Assembly (NCBI RefSeq): GCF_013409575.1
Contig: NZ_JACCCY010000001.1
Span: forward strand, 372,001 to 436,000
Origin: Macellibacteroides fermentans
GTDB lineage: Bacteria; Bacteroidota; Bacteroidia; Bacteroidales; Tannerellaceae
Length of the DNA: 64,000 nt
Direction of reading: 5' to 3'
The notes under the pieces are model-generated. The model did not search any database. It was not told the DNA's origin and saw only the letters and a list, made by a program, of their open reading frames with translations. The position numbers and the translations under genes were made by a program. Shown here piece after piece: positions 53,494-62,159 of this stretch (within the stretch, counting starts at the first letter, position 1; every line of letters begins with the position of its first letter).

Positions 53494-54603
53494 ATGGGAA
53501 AAGGGGATAGAAAAACACGTAAAGGAAAACGTTTTATAGGTACTCGTAAAAAGAAAACCAAACGGAACTGCTATGAAATTAATGCTATAATATTTAATAA
53601 AACATTTGATTATACTCAAGAAATTGAATATGCAGTAAAAAACAGTATCGTTAGTAATAGCGATATTTTTGACTTTAGAGATACTCCCCAAAAAAAGCAT
53701 TATGAATCTATTTACAATTTTTGTAGAGAAAATCTCGACATTCATTTCAATAGAAAAAACATATTAAAAAGTACTTTTTTATATTCCAATGATTATAATG
53801 TAAATGCAAAGGCCTGTAAATATAATAATCATTGTGTAATATTGTTTAACATGGGATTAATGCAAGAATGCATAAATAAGTATTTAAACAATCATGCTTT
53901 AAATGAATTTGTACAATCAAAAGAACCTGATTTGATTGCTAAATTTGATAACTCCATGAGCTATTTAGCTTTTCAAATAAATATTCAATTTACTTATTAT
54001 CACGAATTGGCTCATTTGTTTCAACTTTCTAGGGTTGAAACAGACAAAGAACTTCAAGAGCAAAGTATTGATAACAATTTTAATATTATTAATCACAAAT
54101 TGGAGATTAATGCAGATACCTATGCATCTATATCTATTGCAACCCAAATACATCAATATATAAATACTTATTTAATAGAAAACATTAATCAAGAAGTTGT
54201 TACGACAACTATAGCTATTTTTGGAGCATGTCTGTTCGAATACATTCTAAACTTCACTAGCCATTTAGAGTTGTATTTTAAAGAATACAATCACCCACAT
54301 CCTCTTATAAGAGTACTAAATATTATTTTAAATATAACGAACCATTTTTCTGTAAATAAAATATATAAAGAGCAAGGAGTTAATCTTAACAATAGCGTTC
54401 TTTTCTTTAAAATCATGGATTTTCATAATGAGTTAACAAACAATGAAGTATTCACGACTGCTATTCCCAATTTCAGGCAACAATATACAAATAATAATAA
54501 AAGTATCGTTTCATATATTAAAGAAATAAAAAATTGGGAAGATGGAATTACATATATTAATGCAATGGATATTTGGAATAAAAATGTAGATATAATCGAC
54601 TAA
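53494..54603 (+). CDS. HExxH metallopeptidase-like protein next to SIR2-HerA
   Basis: 369 aa, unrecognised as a whole. A basic N-terminus (KGDRKTRKGKRF, about 3-25) precedes a mostly helical body. YYHELAHLFQL gives HExxH at H170-H174, and LEINADTYAS at about 203-212 gives the downstream Glu and AD that complete a gluzincin-type zinc site. Peptidase U49/Lit-type proteins have this HExxH...ExxAD layout, so a defence protease is plausible. It starts 90 bp after herA on the same strand with the same AT-rich composition and no terminator between. The membership in the system is inference. Confidence 0.65.
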   Translation: MGKGDRKTRKGKRFIGTRKKKTKRNCYEINAIIFNKTFDYTQEIEYAVKNSIVSNSDIFDFRDTPQKKHYESIYNFCRENLDIHFNRKNILKSTFLYSNDYNVNAKACKYNNHCVILFNMGLMQECINKYLNNHALNEFVQSKEPDLIAKFDNSMSYLAFQINIQFTYYHELAHLFQLSRVETDKELQEQSIDNNFNIINHKLEINADTYASISIATQIHQYINTYLIENINQEVVTTTIAIFGACLFEYILNFTSHLELYFKEYNHPHPLIRVLNIILNITNHFSVNKIYKEQGVNLNNSVLFFKIMDFHNELTNNEVFTTAIPNFRQQYTNNNKSIVSYIKEIKNWEDGITYINAMDIWNKNVDIID

Positions 54604-54656
54604 TCGACTTTTACTGGTTCAATCAAAATAATGAAACATACATCACGGATACACCT

Positions 54657-54676
54657 ACAAAAGTTAAGGGGAAAAG
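54657..54676 (+). mobile_element. IS end-like repeat, copy A
   Basis: ACAAAAGTTAAGGGGAAAAG; 19 of 20 bases match 55722-55741 in the same orientation, and the match continues upstream (CAC/TGGAT...CACC). It lies 33 bp ahead of the truncated IS gene, in the place of an element leader. Confidence 0.6.
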
Positions 54677-54709
54677 ATTATAAAATTATCTTTCTAAATA
54701 AAAAAGTAT

Positions 54710-54997
54710 ATGCACAAAGATAGTTATAGCTTGTTAATACCTGAAGGGTTGTTGGATTACTTTGAAATAGTGTCGGTAGAAGAAAAGCCCAGGGAGATCA
54801 AGATTTATCTGGAAGAAATGAATAATATCAACCAAAAAGATTCTGCTTTCGAGTATGGGTGTAAAGGATTTTATCCCCATGTTATGGTCAATATTTTTTC
54901 GGTACGAGGTAAATTGCTGGATAAAATCTCTTACTGTACAACAGTGATAATAGTATTGACAACATTGAATAGATTACAATTCAACTTCATACATTAA
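54710..54997 (+). pseudogene. Truncated ISAon1-type transposition gene
   Basis: 95 aa. SYSLLIPEGLLDYFEIVSVEE, the EIKIYLEE strand, KGFYPHVMVNIFSVRGK follow the small N-terminal protein of ISAon1-family elements. After VRGK the homology stops and an unrelated hydrophobic tail follows (TTVIIVLTTLNRL), where the family would continue with basic residues. No DDE transposase is nearby. A dead insertion-sequence scar inside the defence island. Confidence 0.65.
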
Positions 54998-55010
54998 AAA
55001 GTAAATAATT

Positions 55011-55550
55011 ATGGCATACAAGGACGACATTTTGATTAAGCTAGAAGATTCCAACAAGTGGCCTGGATTTGAACGCCCAGAATTTCTTGATGAATTAAAT
55101 GAGTTAGCAGATAGTAGTTTTGAAAAAAAAACTATTGAAGGGTATTTAGCTTCAGTATTAATTTATCATCAATTAACAGAAGAGCTTATTCGGATTCTAA
55201 TTGAGAGTTCAACATTTTATATTCAATTGAGAGTATTTCCTCAAGAATTTCAAGATAGAAAATTTAAAAACAAAATGTTTGGTCAGCTCATTCAAGAATT
55301 GAATCAGTCTATTTTAGATGAAAAAATTCACATATTTGTAGAAAAGGCAAATAATTTAAATTTCTTAAGAATAGAGATTGTACATAGGCTAACTACTTCT
55401 GAGACAATAAAGAAAGTAAAAAAACAATGTGAAAAAGTACAAATCATATTCAATGAGATATGGGAATTATTTGATGAAATTTACGATAATTACAGGGTCA
55501 CTTATAAAGACTTTAAAAAAGATATAGATGAATTGCGAGAATTGTTGTAA
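55011..55550 (+). CDS. Small helical protein with HEPN-like RxxxxH motif
   Basis: 179 aa, nearly all helical and charged. FLRIEIVHRL at about 118-127 contains R-x4-H (R120, H125), the spacing of the HEPN ribonuclease active site, preceded by a long helix pair (EGYLASVLIYHQLTEELIRILIE). It lies between two IS end-like repeats, so it may have come as cargo. Function unproven; an abortive-infection RNase or an accessory to the upstream system are the hypotheses. Confidence 0.5.
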   Translation: MAYKDDILIKLEDSNKWPGFERPEFLDELNELADSSFEKKTIEGYLASVLIYHQLTEELIRILIESSTFYIQLRVFPQEFQDRKFKNKMFGQLIQELNQSILDEKIHIFVEKANNLNFLRIEIVHRLTTSETIKKVKKQCEKVQIIFNEIWELFDEIYDNYRVTYKDFKKDIDELRELL

Positions 55551-55721
55551 ATAAATGATCCTTCAATCAATATTCTCATTCGAAATACACATATTGTTCA
55601 ACAAAAAATGTTTCTATCTACTGAATTAATTGTGGTGTTCTTTGTAATTCATTGTTATTTATAAGCATATATGCACTTTTATCTTTACTTTCTTTGTGGT
55701 AAAAGAGATCATGGATCACCG

Positions 55722-55741
55722 ACAAAAGTTGAGGGGAAAAG
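55722..55741 (+). mobile_element. IS end-like repeat, copy B
   Basis: ACAAAAGTTGAGGGGAAAAG, the direct repeat of 54657-54676. It brackets the HEPN-like gene on the tRNA side. The rest of 55551-55752 shows no gene. Confidence 0.6.
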
Positions 55742-55753
55742 TATTAAAACACA

Positions 55754-55786
55754 AAAAAGGCAACCATCTTAGATAGTTGCCTTTTT
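55754..55786 (-). terminator. Terminator of tRNA-Pro
   Basis: Perfect 11-bp stem AAAAAGGCAAC (55754-55764) with GTTGCCTTTTT (55776-55786), directly after the tRNA on the minus strand and followed by a T-run. Confidence 0.85.
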
Positions 55787-55790
55787 GTTG

Positions 55791-55865
55791 TCGGGGTAGC
55801 GGGATTCGAACCCACGACCCCCTGCTCCCAAAGCAGGTGCGCTAACCGGACTGCGCTACACCCCG
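55791..55865 (-). tRNA. tRNA-Pro (anticodon TGG)
   Basis: Minus strand CGGGGTGTAGCGCAGTCCGG start, with a 7-bp acceptor stem closing on TACCCCG (one G-T pair) and discriminator A. The anticodon arm CTGC-TTTGGGA-GCAG carries TGG; the T arm has GTGGGTTCGAATCCC. CCA is not encoded. It marks the right edge of the AT-rich accessory region, a common integration position. Confidence 0.95.
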
Positions 55866-56077
55866 AAAAACCAGTTGACTTGCGTCTTGTTTTCTGATTG
55901 CGGTGCAAAGGTAGGGTTTATTTTTTAACTGCAAAACTTTTTCCCTCTTTTCCTTCAAAATTATTGAATCCACCCAGGCATTATATCAGCCAAACAAGCA
56001 TCACTTCTTTCATTTTGAACGTATTAAAGAGATTCCACATCCAATTACGGGGTGTTAGTTATTACATTGTTTCGTAA

Positions 56078-56112
56078 TTTGAGCTTTAATCAAACATAAA
56101 GTCATATCTTTG
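56078..56112 (+). promoter_or_regulatory. Promoter of the YidE/AspT-type transporter
   Basis: TTTG (56078-56081) and TATCTTTG (56105-56112) form a -33/-7 pair 23 bp apart. The -7 element contains an in-frame TTG at 56110, so the true start must be the ATG at 56137. Confidence 0.6.
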
Positions 56113-56136
56113 CAGCCACAAATTTTAGGTTATCTT

Positions 56137-57810
56137 ATGGATTGGTTATCGGATGCGTTTTTAAAACCCACAATCATACAGGCTGTGATTGTAATATGCA
56201 TGGTGTCTGCTCTGGGACTCGCTCTGGGCAGAATAAAGTTTTTCGGCATTTCGTTGGGTATCACGTTCGTGTTTTTTACAGGTATCCTTGCCGGACACAT
56301 CGGCATCGAGGTTAATCCGGACATGCTTAACTTTGCCCAGAACCTGGGACTTATTCTTTTTGTGTATACACTGGGACTGCAAGTGGGCCCCGGCTTTTTC
56401 TCTTCATTCAAAAAAGGAGGAATCGAATTAAACCTGCTTTCCATTGCTGTAATTGTGCTGGGTATTTCCATGACACTAGGATTTCACTGGGGATTGGGGG
56501 TTTCACTATCCAATATGGTAGGCTTGTTTTCGGGGGCGGTAACCAATACTCCGGCACTTGGTGCGGCTCAGCAGGCATTTCTGCAGCTTAATCCGGCAGA
56601 CACCAAAGGAACTACCGATATGGCTTTAGCTTGTGCGGTAACTTATCCTTTAGGGGTTGTAGGCGTTATTCTGGCCATTGTGTTTTTACGCAAGTTTTTC
56701 ATCTACAAGAATGACACCTCTTTTTCGAAAGAGCATAAAGATCCTACCACCTATGTTGGCGAGTTCCAGGTAAGCAATCCGGCCATTTACGATAAAAGCA
56801 TCCGCGATATCATGAAGCTTACTCACAAGCAGTTTGTAATTTCCAGGGTGTGGAGAGATGGCAAGGTTAGTATTCCTACTTCGGAGACGAAGCTGCTCCC
56901 ACACGACCATCTGCTTATCATCTCGGTGAAATCGGATGTAGAGAGTATCAGAGTATTGTTTGGCGAACAAGAGCAAGTGGATTGGAACAAGGAAGATATC
57001 GACTGGAATGCAATTGACAGTCAGCTTATATCCCGCAGGGTGATTGTTACCCAGCCTAAGATAAACGGGGTTAAATTGGGATCGTTGAAGCTGCGCAATC
57101 TGTACGGCATAAATATCACCCGCATCAACCGCGCGGGAATCGATTTGCTGGCCTCTCCTAACCTGCACCTGCAGATTGGGGATAAGCTGACCATCGTGGG
57201 AGAAAAGAATTCGGTAAACAATGTGGTGAAGATCCTTGGCGACGAGGTAAAACGACTGGACAATCCCAACCTGATTGCCGTATTTGTAGGCATCACTTTG
57301 GGTGTTATCCTGGGCGCATTACCCATAACCATTCCGGGCATAAGTACACCTGTTAAACTTGGAATTGCCGGGGGACCTATCATCGTGGGGATACTGATGG
57401 GGGCTTTTGGTGCCCGTCTACATCTTACTACTTACACAACGCAAAGCGCAAACCTGATGCTTCGTCAGCTTGGTATCGTTATCTATCTGGCAGGATTGGG
57501 TATCAACTCGGGTGCTCACTTCTTCGAGACCATCTTCCGTACCGAAGGTCTGATCTGGATTGGATTGGGTGCCGCACTCACGCTTGTACCCGTATTGATT
57601 GTGGGCGTTGTAGCCATGCGTGTTCTTAAAATGGATTATGCCAACAGCATGGGTATGCTTTGCGGTAGCATGGCCAATCCCATGGCGCTGAGTTACGCAA
57701 ACACAACGGTTGAAGGTGATGAACCATCGGTTGCCTACGCAACTGTATATCCCTTGTCCATGTTTATTCGGGTTATTTCGGCACAACTGCTCATCCTGCT
57801 GTTTTCCTGA
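56137..57810 (+). CDS. AspT/YidE-type membrane transporter with RCK_C domains
   Basis: 557 aa. Two hydrophobic halves of about five helices each (about 5-190 and 380-557), each starting with a GL-LG-I/V-GAL pattern and containing LGLILFVYTLGLQVGPGFF and LGIVIYLAGLGINSGAHFF, related copies. Between them are two TrkA-C/RCK_C domains (about 205-370). This is the YidE/YbjL/AspT layout; the substrate (an organic anion or amino acid) is unknown. Confidence 0.88.
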   Translation: MDWLSDAFLKPTIIQAVIVICMVSALGLALGRIKFFGISLGITFVFFTGILAGHIGIEVNPDMLNFAQNLGLILFVYTLGLQVGPGFFSSFKKGGIELNLLSIAVIVLGISMTLGFHWGLGVSLSNMVGLFSGAVTNTPALGAAQQAFLQLNPADTKGTTDMALACAVTYPLGVVGVILAIVFLRKFFIYKNDTSFSKEHKDPTTYVGEFQVSNPAIYDKSIRDIMKLTHKQFVISRVWRDGKVSIPTSETKLLPHDHLLIISVKSDVESIRVLFGEQEQVDWNKEDIDWNAIDSQLISRRVIVTQPKINGVKLGSLKLRNLYGINITRINRAGIDLLASPNLHLQIGDKLTIVGEKNSVNNVVKILGDEVKRLDNPNLIAVFVGITLGVILGALPITIPGISTPVKLGIAGGPIIVGILMGAFGARLHLTTYTTQSANLMLRQLGIVIYLAGLGINSGAHFFETIFRTEGLIWIGLGAALTLVPVLIVGVVAMRVLKMDYANSMGMLCGSMANPMALSYANTTVEGDEPSVAYATVYPLSMFIRVISAQLLILLFS

Positions 57811-57927
57811 TATAACAGAGGTTTGAGCACTTCATCGCTTCCCGGTGGAACGTATTGATGTTGCTCATCCTGCATTTTCCTGCTGTTTTTGTTTTCCTTC
57901 TTTTTCGTGATATAAGGAAATGTTGTA

Positions 57928-59115
57928 TCAGGCAAGCTTAGAACACCGGACCAGCAGTTTGTCGCCGTTGGCGTTGGTCGTAGCAAATATATAAACATCA
58001 CCCCCTTCGGCTATTTTGGTTCGCTTCCGCAACTCCTGAACCGATAATGGAAAGTTCCTTACGGTAATGTTTGCCTTGGGAACGCTCTTGTGCAACTCCT
58101 TGGCCAGCTTACCGGTAAAAGGATATACCTCCTGCACCACAAACTTTCTGCCCGGGAAAAGTTCAACCAGGTTATCGGAAGTGTAAAGGTGACTGCTTAC
58201 CTGAAGCTTGGCCACCCCCATCCGGTCCGCCACACACTTAAAGGCTCCGGCCTTTAGCAACGATGCGTTGGGCTCGTATAAAAAACGACCGATACCTGCA
58301 GCCATTCCGGCAGCCGTATCCCGCTCGTCCGCCAGGGTAAATGAAAAGGACTCCGTACTTTCGCTGGTAAGGTTTACGCAGGTTATAAGAGGATCAACCA
58401 ATGCCGTTGTACGCTCCAGAATAAACAACAGCTCCTTACATTCGTTCTTTACCGACACCACATGCACGCCGGTGGTCTGGGGCAGCAGCTGCAACGTGTG
58501 CTGAATATCGGCCATGGGAGATATTTTGGCAATAATACGGGGCGCCTTCTGCAGTAATATGGGAGCAAGTCTTATTAAATCGGGTTCGCAATCTTCAAGA
58601 GCATACACCCGCTTGTCTCCTTGTCCTCTGCGGGCCGGATCGATATAAAACAGATCCACCTGCTCTATTTGCTCCAGGTACTCTACAGCATCTGTATTCA
58701 GCACCCGGATATTGTCTGCCTGTAGCACTCCGAAATTATGACGGGCAGTTTCGCAATAACGTTCAAAGCGCTCGAGGTAAAGCACCTCACGGGCCTTGTG
58801 TGAAATAAAGTAGCTATCCACCCCAAGTCCGCCTGTAAGGTCGCACACACGCTCGTTTTCGCCAACCAACTGCTGTTTATACAATCCGGTTAGCTCGGAC
58901 GAACACTGTTCGGCAGCTATTTTGGCGGGAAAGAGCAATGCTTCGTTGTCGTACCACGAAGGTAACTTATCCTTGATCTGACGGCGGGATGCAAGCTGTT
59001 CCACCGCAAAAGGGATATCGATATCCGGATAGCGGTTAGCCGAAAGCAACAGCTTGTTGAGATCGTCTTTTTGATGTTTACGTATAAAATCGCGGAATTG
59101 TTCTGTAACCTGCAT
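57928..59115 (-). CDS. Class I SAM methyltransferase, THUMP-like
   Basis: 395 aa. SAM-binding VCDLTGGLGVDSYFIS, the following acidic strand VLYLER, FYIDPARRGQGDKRV as the catalytic-loop motif IV, and a C-terminal domain (about 290-395) with FPGRKFVVQEVYPFTGK. The DPARR motif and layout match the Bacteroidetes THUMP-like methyltransferase family, probably acting on RNA. Target unknown. Convergent with the transporter gene. Confidence 0.85.
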   Translation of the reverse strand: MQVTEQFRDFIRKHQKDDLNKLLLSANRYPDIDIPFAVEQLASRRQIKDKLPSWYDNEALLFPAKIAAEQCSSELTGLYKQQLVGENERVCDLTGGLGVDSYFISHKAREVLYLERFERYCETARHNFGVLQADNIRVLNTDAVEYLEQIEQVDLFYIDPARRGQGDKRVYALEDCEPDLIRLAPILLQKAPRIIAKISPMADIQHTLQLLPQTTGVHVVSVKNECKELLFILERTTALVDPLITCVNLTSESTESFSFTLADERDTAAGMAAGIGRFLYEPNASLLKAGAFKCVADRMGVAKLQVSSHLYTSDNLVELFPGRKFVVQEVYPFTGKLAKELHKSVPKANITVRNFPLSVQELRKRTKIAEGGDVYIFATTNANGDKLLVRCSKLA

Positions 59116-59304
59116 GATTGTACTGCTTCTTGAATGTTTTTAATCTATACCCCCGCAAAAGAGAATGTATCGATGGGATATCACAGCTTGAATCCGATAC
59201 AAAAATAAGGCAAATATTTCAATCTGGCCCTGCATATACAAGGATCGATCTCATTATAGATATTTTTTATTCTTACGGATGCAGATTAATCTCAATAATA
59301 ATCG

Positions 59305-59312
59305 TATTTTTG
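59305..59312 (+). promoter_or_regulatory. -7 element of carboxynorspermidine synthase
   Basis: TATTTTTG matches TAnnTTTG, 53 bp ahead of the ATG at 59366. Confidence 0.5.
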
Positions 59313-59365
59313 TAGTTGGTTTAAATGTTTAGTAACTATATTAACAAGAAAATTCTATTTGATAA

Positions 59366-60559
59366 ATGGGAAGAGTATTAATTATTGGTGCAGGTGGTGT
59401 TAGTACGGTAGCAGTTAAGAAGATCGCTATGAATGCGGATGTTTTTACAGATATCATGCTGGCAAGCCGTACAAAGTCTAAATGTGACGCGATTGCTGCT
59501 GCAATCAAAAACGTAAAGATTCAGACAGCTCAGGTGGACGCAGACAATGTGGACGAACTCATCAAACTGTTCAATTCCTTCAAACCGGAGTTGGTGGTTA
59601 ACCTGGCACTCCCCTATCAAGACCTTACCATCATGGATGCATGTCTTGCCTGTGGTGTGAACTATCTTGACACAGCCAATTACGAACCTATCGACGAAGC
59701 TAAATACGAGTATAGCTGGCAATGGGCTTATCAGGATAGATTTAAGGAAGCTGGTCTGACAGCTATCCTGGGTTGCGGATTCGACCCGGGGGTAACCGGA
59801 GTTTTCACTGCTTATGCAGCAAAACATCATTTTGATGAAATTCAATACCTGGATATCGTGGATTGTAATGCCGGTGATCATCACAAGGCTTTTGCAACCA
59901 ACTTCAATCCGGAAATTAATATTCGCGAGATTACTCAGAAGGGCAAATACTGGGAAAACGGCCAGTGGGTGGAAACAGAACCACAGGAGATACATAAGCC
60001 GCTTAACTACCCCAACATCGGTCCGCGTGAATCGTATCTGTTGCATCACGAGGAGTTGGAGTCGCTTACCAAGAACTTCCCGACTATCAAACGTGCCCGT
60101 TTCTGGATGACATTCGGTCAGGAGTACCTTACTCACCTGCGTGTGATACAGAACATCGGTATGTCTCGTATCGATCCTATCATGTACAACGGAATGGAAA
60201 TTGTTCCAATCCAGTTCCTGAAGGCTGTGTTGCCTAACCCCGGCGATCTGGGCGAAAACTACACAGGCGAAACATCCATCGGCTGCCGTATCCGCGGACT
60301 AAAAGATGGTAAAGAACTTACTTACTACGTTTACAACAACTGCAGCCACCAGGCAGCTTACGAAGAAACAGGTGCGCAGGGTGTTAGCTACACTACAGGT
60401 GTTCCGGCTATGATCGGTGCAAAGCTGTTCATGCAGGGTATCTGGCGTAAACCGGGTGTATTTAACGTAGAGGAGTTTAATCCGGATCCGTTCATGAAAG
60501 AACTGAACGAACAGGGTTTACCTTGGCACGAATTGTTTAACGTAGACTTAGAACTATAA
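59366..60559 (+). CDS. Carboxynorspermidine synthase (saccharopine dehydrogenase family)
   Basis: NADPH-dependent reductive condensation of aspartate semialdehyde with a diamine, the route to spermidine or norspermidine in Bacteroidetes. 397 aa. MGRVLIIGAGGVSTVAVKKIA Rossmann loop, VNLALPYQDLTIMDACLACGVNYLDTANYE, GCGFDPGVTGVFTAYAAKH, and CSHQAAYEETGAQGVSYTTGVPA. The carboxynorspermidine decarboxylase partner is not in view. bcp follows after 4 bp. Confidence 0.92.
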   Translation: MGRVLIIGAGGVSTVAVKKIAMNADVFTDIMLASRTKSKCDAIAAAIKNVKIQTAQVDADNVDELIKLFNSFKPELVVNLALPYQDLTIMDACLACGVNYLDTANYEPIDEAKYEYSWQWAYQDRFKEAGLTAILGCGFDPGVTGVFTAYAAKHHFDEIQYLDIVDCNAGDHHKAFATNFNPEINIREITQKGKYWENGQWVETEPQEIHKPLNYPNIGPRESYLLHHEELESLTKNFPTIKRARFWMTFGQEYLTHLRVIQNIGMSRIDPIMYNGMEIVPIQFLKAVLPNPGDLGENYTGETSIGCRIRGLKDGKELTYYVYNNCSHQAAYEETGAQGVSYTTGVPAMIGAKLFMQGIWRKPGVFNVEEFNPDPFMKELNEQGLPWHELFNVDLEL

Positions 60560-60563
60560 GCAT

Positions 60564-61022
60564 ATGGCACTTACTGTTGGAGATAAAGCCCCCGAAATAC
60601 TGGGGACCGATCAGAATGGGAACAATATCAAGCTGAGCGATTTCGCAGGAAAAAAACTAGCATTGTATTTTTATCCCAAAGATAACACATCCGGCTGTAC
60701 GGCTCAGGCCTGCAGCTTGCGTGATGGATACGAACAGCTTCGTGCTGCAGGATACGAGGTTATTGGGGTAAGCAAAGACAGTGCCAAGTCGCACCAGGGC
60801 TTTATCTCCAAACAGTCGTTGCCCTTCAGCTTGATTGCTGATACAGAAACAACCCTGAACCAGGCTTTTGGCGTATGGCAGGAAAAATCGATGTACGGAC
60901 GTAAATACATGGGGACTGCCCGTACAACCTTTATTATAAACGAGGAGGGCATCATCGAACGGGTGATCGACTCGAAAGAGGTGAATACAAAAGACCATGC
61001 AAATCAAATCCTTAATAAATAA
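60564..61022 (+). CDS. bcp: Thioredoxin-dependent thiol peroxidase (BCP)
   Basis: Peroxiredoxin that reduces hydroperoxides. 152 aa. [22 protein letters not shown] carries the peroxidatic Cys (CTxQAC spacing with the resolving Cys five residues later), and the Arg of [13 protein letters not shown] is present. Start is 4 bp after the synthase stop, and recA starts 4 bp after its own stop, so the three genes form one transcript. Confidence 0.95.
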   Translation: MALTVGDKAPEILGTDQNGNNIKLSDFAGKKLALYFYPKDNTSGCTAQACSLRDGYEQLRAAGYEVIGVSKDSAKSHQGFISKQSLPFSLIADTETTLNQAFGVWQEKSMYGRKYMGTARTTFIINEEGIIERVIDSKEVNTKDHANQILNK

Positions 61023-61026
61023 TACG

Positions 61027-62061
61027 ATGGCTGAAAAAGAAAAAGGTTCAGAGATTAATTTTGAGAAACCGGCACCCAACCTGGAGAAACTGAAGGCGTT
61101 GCGTGCCACAATGGATAAGATTGAGAAAAGCTACGGCAAAGGCTCAATCATGAAAATGGGTGATGATCATGTGGAAGAGGTAAGTGTCATCCCTTCGGGT
61201 TCGATCGGGCTGGATGCTGCCTTGGGCGTAGGCGGATTTCCCCGCGGAAGGGTGATCGAGATTTACGGACCGGAATCGTCTGGTAAGACTACCCTGGCCA
61301 TTCATGCCATTGCCGAAGCACAAAAAACAGGTGGTATTGCCGCATTTATTGATGCAGAGCATGCATTCGACCGTTTCTATGCCGAAAAGCTGGGTGTGGA
61401 TGTAGAGAACTTATATATTTCGCAACCGGATAGTGGCGAACAGGCACTGGAGATTGCAGAACAGCTTATCCGCTCGTCGGCTATCGATATCATCGTTATC
61501 GACTCTGTGGCGGCACTTACTCCCAAAGCCGAACTTGAAGGCGAGATGGGCGACAGCAAGATGGGTCTGCAAGCCCGTTTGATGTCTCAGGCATTGCGTA
61601 AGCTTACCGCCGCTATCAACAAGACAAATACTACCTGTATCTTTATCAACCAGCTCCGAGACAAGATCGGTGTTATGTTTGGTAATCCGGAAACTACTAC
61701 CGGTGGTAATGCTCTTAAGTTTTATGCTTCGGTGCGTCTGGATATCCGTCGTATCGGTCAGCTTAAGGACGGCGACGAGGTAAAAGGTAACCAGGTTCGC
61801 GTAAAGGTGGTGAAAAACAAGGTTGCTCCTCCTTTCCGTAAAGCCGAATTCGACATCATGTTTGGTGGAGGTATATCCCGCACCGGCGAGATAATCGATT
61901 TGGGTTCCGAATTGAATATCGTAAAGAAAAGCGGTTCATGGTATAGCTACAATGAGACTAAACTGGGACAAGGCCGCGATGCTGCCAAGCAGTGTGTTGC
62001 CGATAATCCCGAATTGGCCGAAGAGATTGCCGGATTAATTTTGAATGCCCTGAAGGGATAA
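61027..62061 (+). CDS. recA: Recombinase RecA
   Basis: 344 aa. The start at 61027 ([12 protein letters not shown]) is 4 bp after bcp; an in-frame ATG at 60997 lies inside bcp and gives an unrelated N-terminus. Walker [14 protein letters not shown], the L1 loop [27 protein letters not shown]2 with [26 protein letters not shown], and [15 protein letters not shown] are all canonical. It drives homologous recombination and would activate the two UmuD proteins in this window. Confidence 0.98.
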   Translation: MAEKEKGSEINFEKPAPNLEKLKALRATMDKIEKSYGKGSIMKMGDDHVEEVSVIPSGSIGLDAALGVGGFPRGRVIEIYGPESSGKTTLAIHAIAEAQKTGGIAAFIDAEHAFDRFYAEKLGVDVENLYISQPDSGEQALEIAEQLIRSSAIDIIVIDSVAALTPKAELEGEMGDSKMGLQARLMSQALRKLTAAINKTNTTCIFINQLRDKIGVMFGNPETTTGGNALKFYASVRLDIRRIGQLKDGDEVKGNQVRVKVVKNKVAPPFRKAEFDIMFGGGISRTGEIIDLGSELNIVKKSGSWYSYNETKLGQGRDAAKQCVADNPELAEEIAGLILNALKG

Positions 62062-62092
62062 GAGATAGCTTTCTTTTGTGAAAGTAAAATAA

Positions 62093-62135
62093 AACCTTGT
62101 TATTACCGTTATTCGGGATAACAAGGTTATTTTTT
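62093..62135 (+). terminator. Terminator of the synthase-bcp-recA operon
   Basis: Perfect 11-bp stem AACCTTGTTAT (62093-62103) with ATAACAAGGTT (62118-62128), then a run of T. Confidence 0.85.
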
Positions 62136-62159
62136 TAACTCCAATACTTGTAAAACGGC

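Noticed and set aside
54657-55741. Intact composite transposon around the HEPN-like gene
   Set aside because: The end-like repeats are direct, the only IS gene is truncated and no transposase catalytic gene is present.
55791-55865. Attachment-site duplication of the tRNA-Pro 3' end
   Set aside because: I found no second copy of the GGTTCGAATCCC...CCCCGA end elsewhere in the window.
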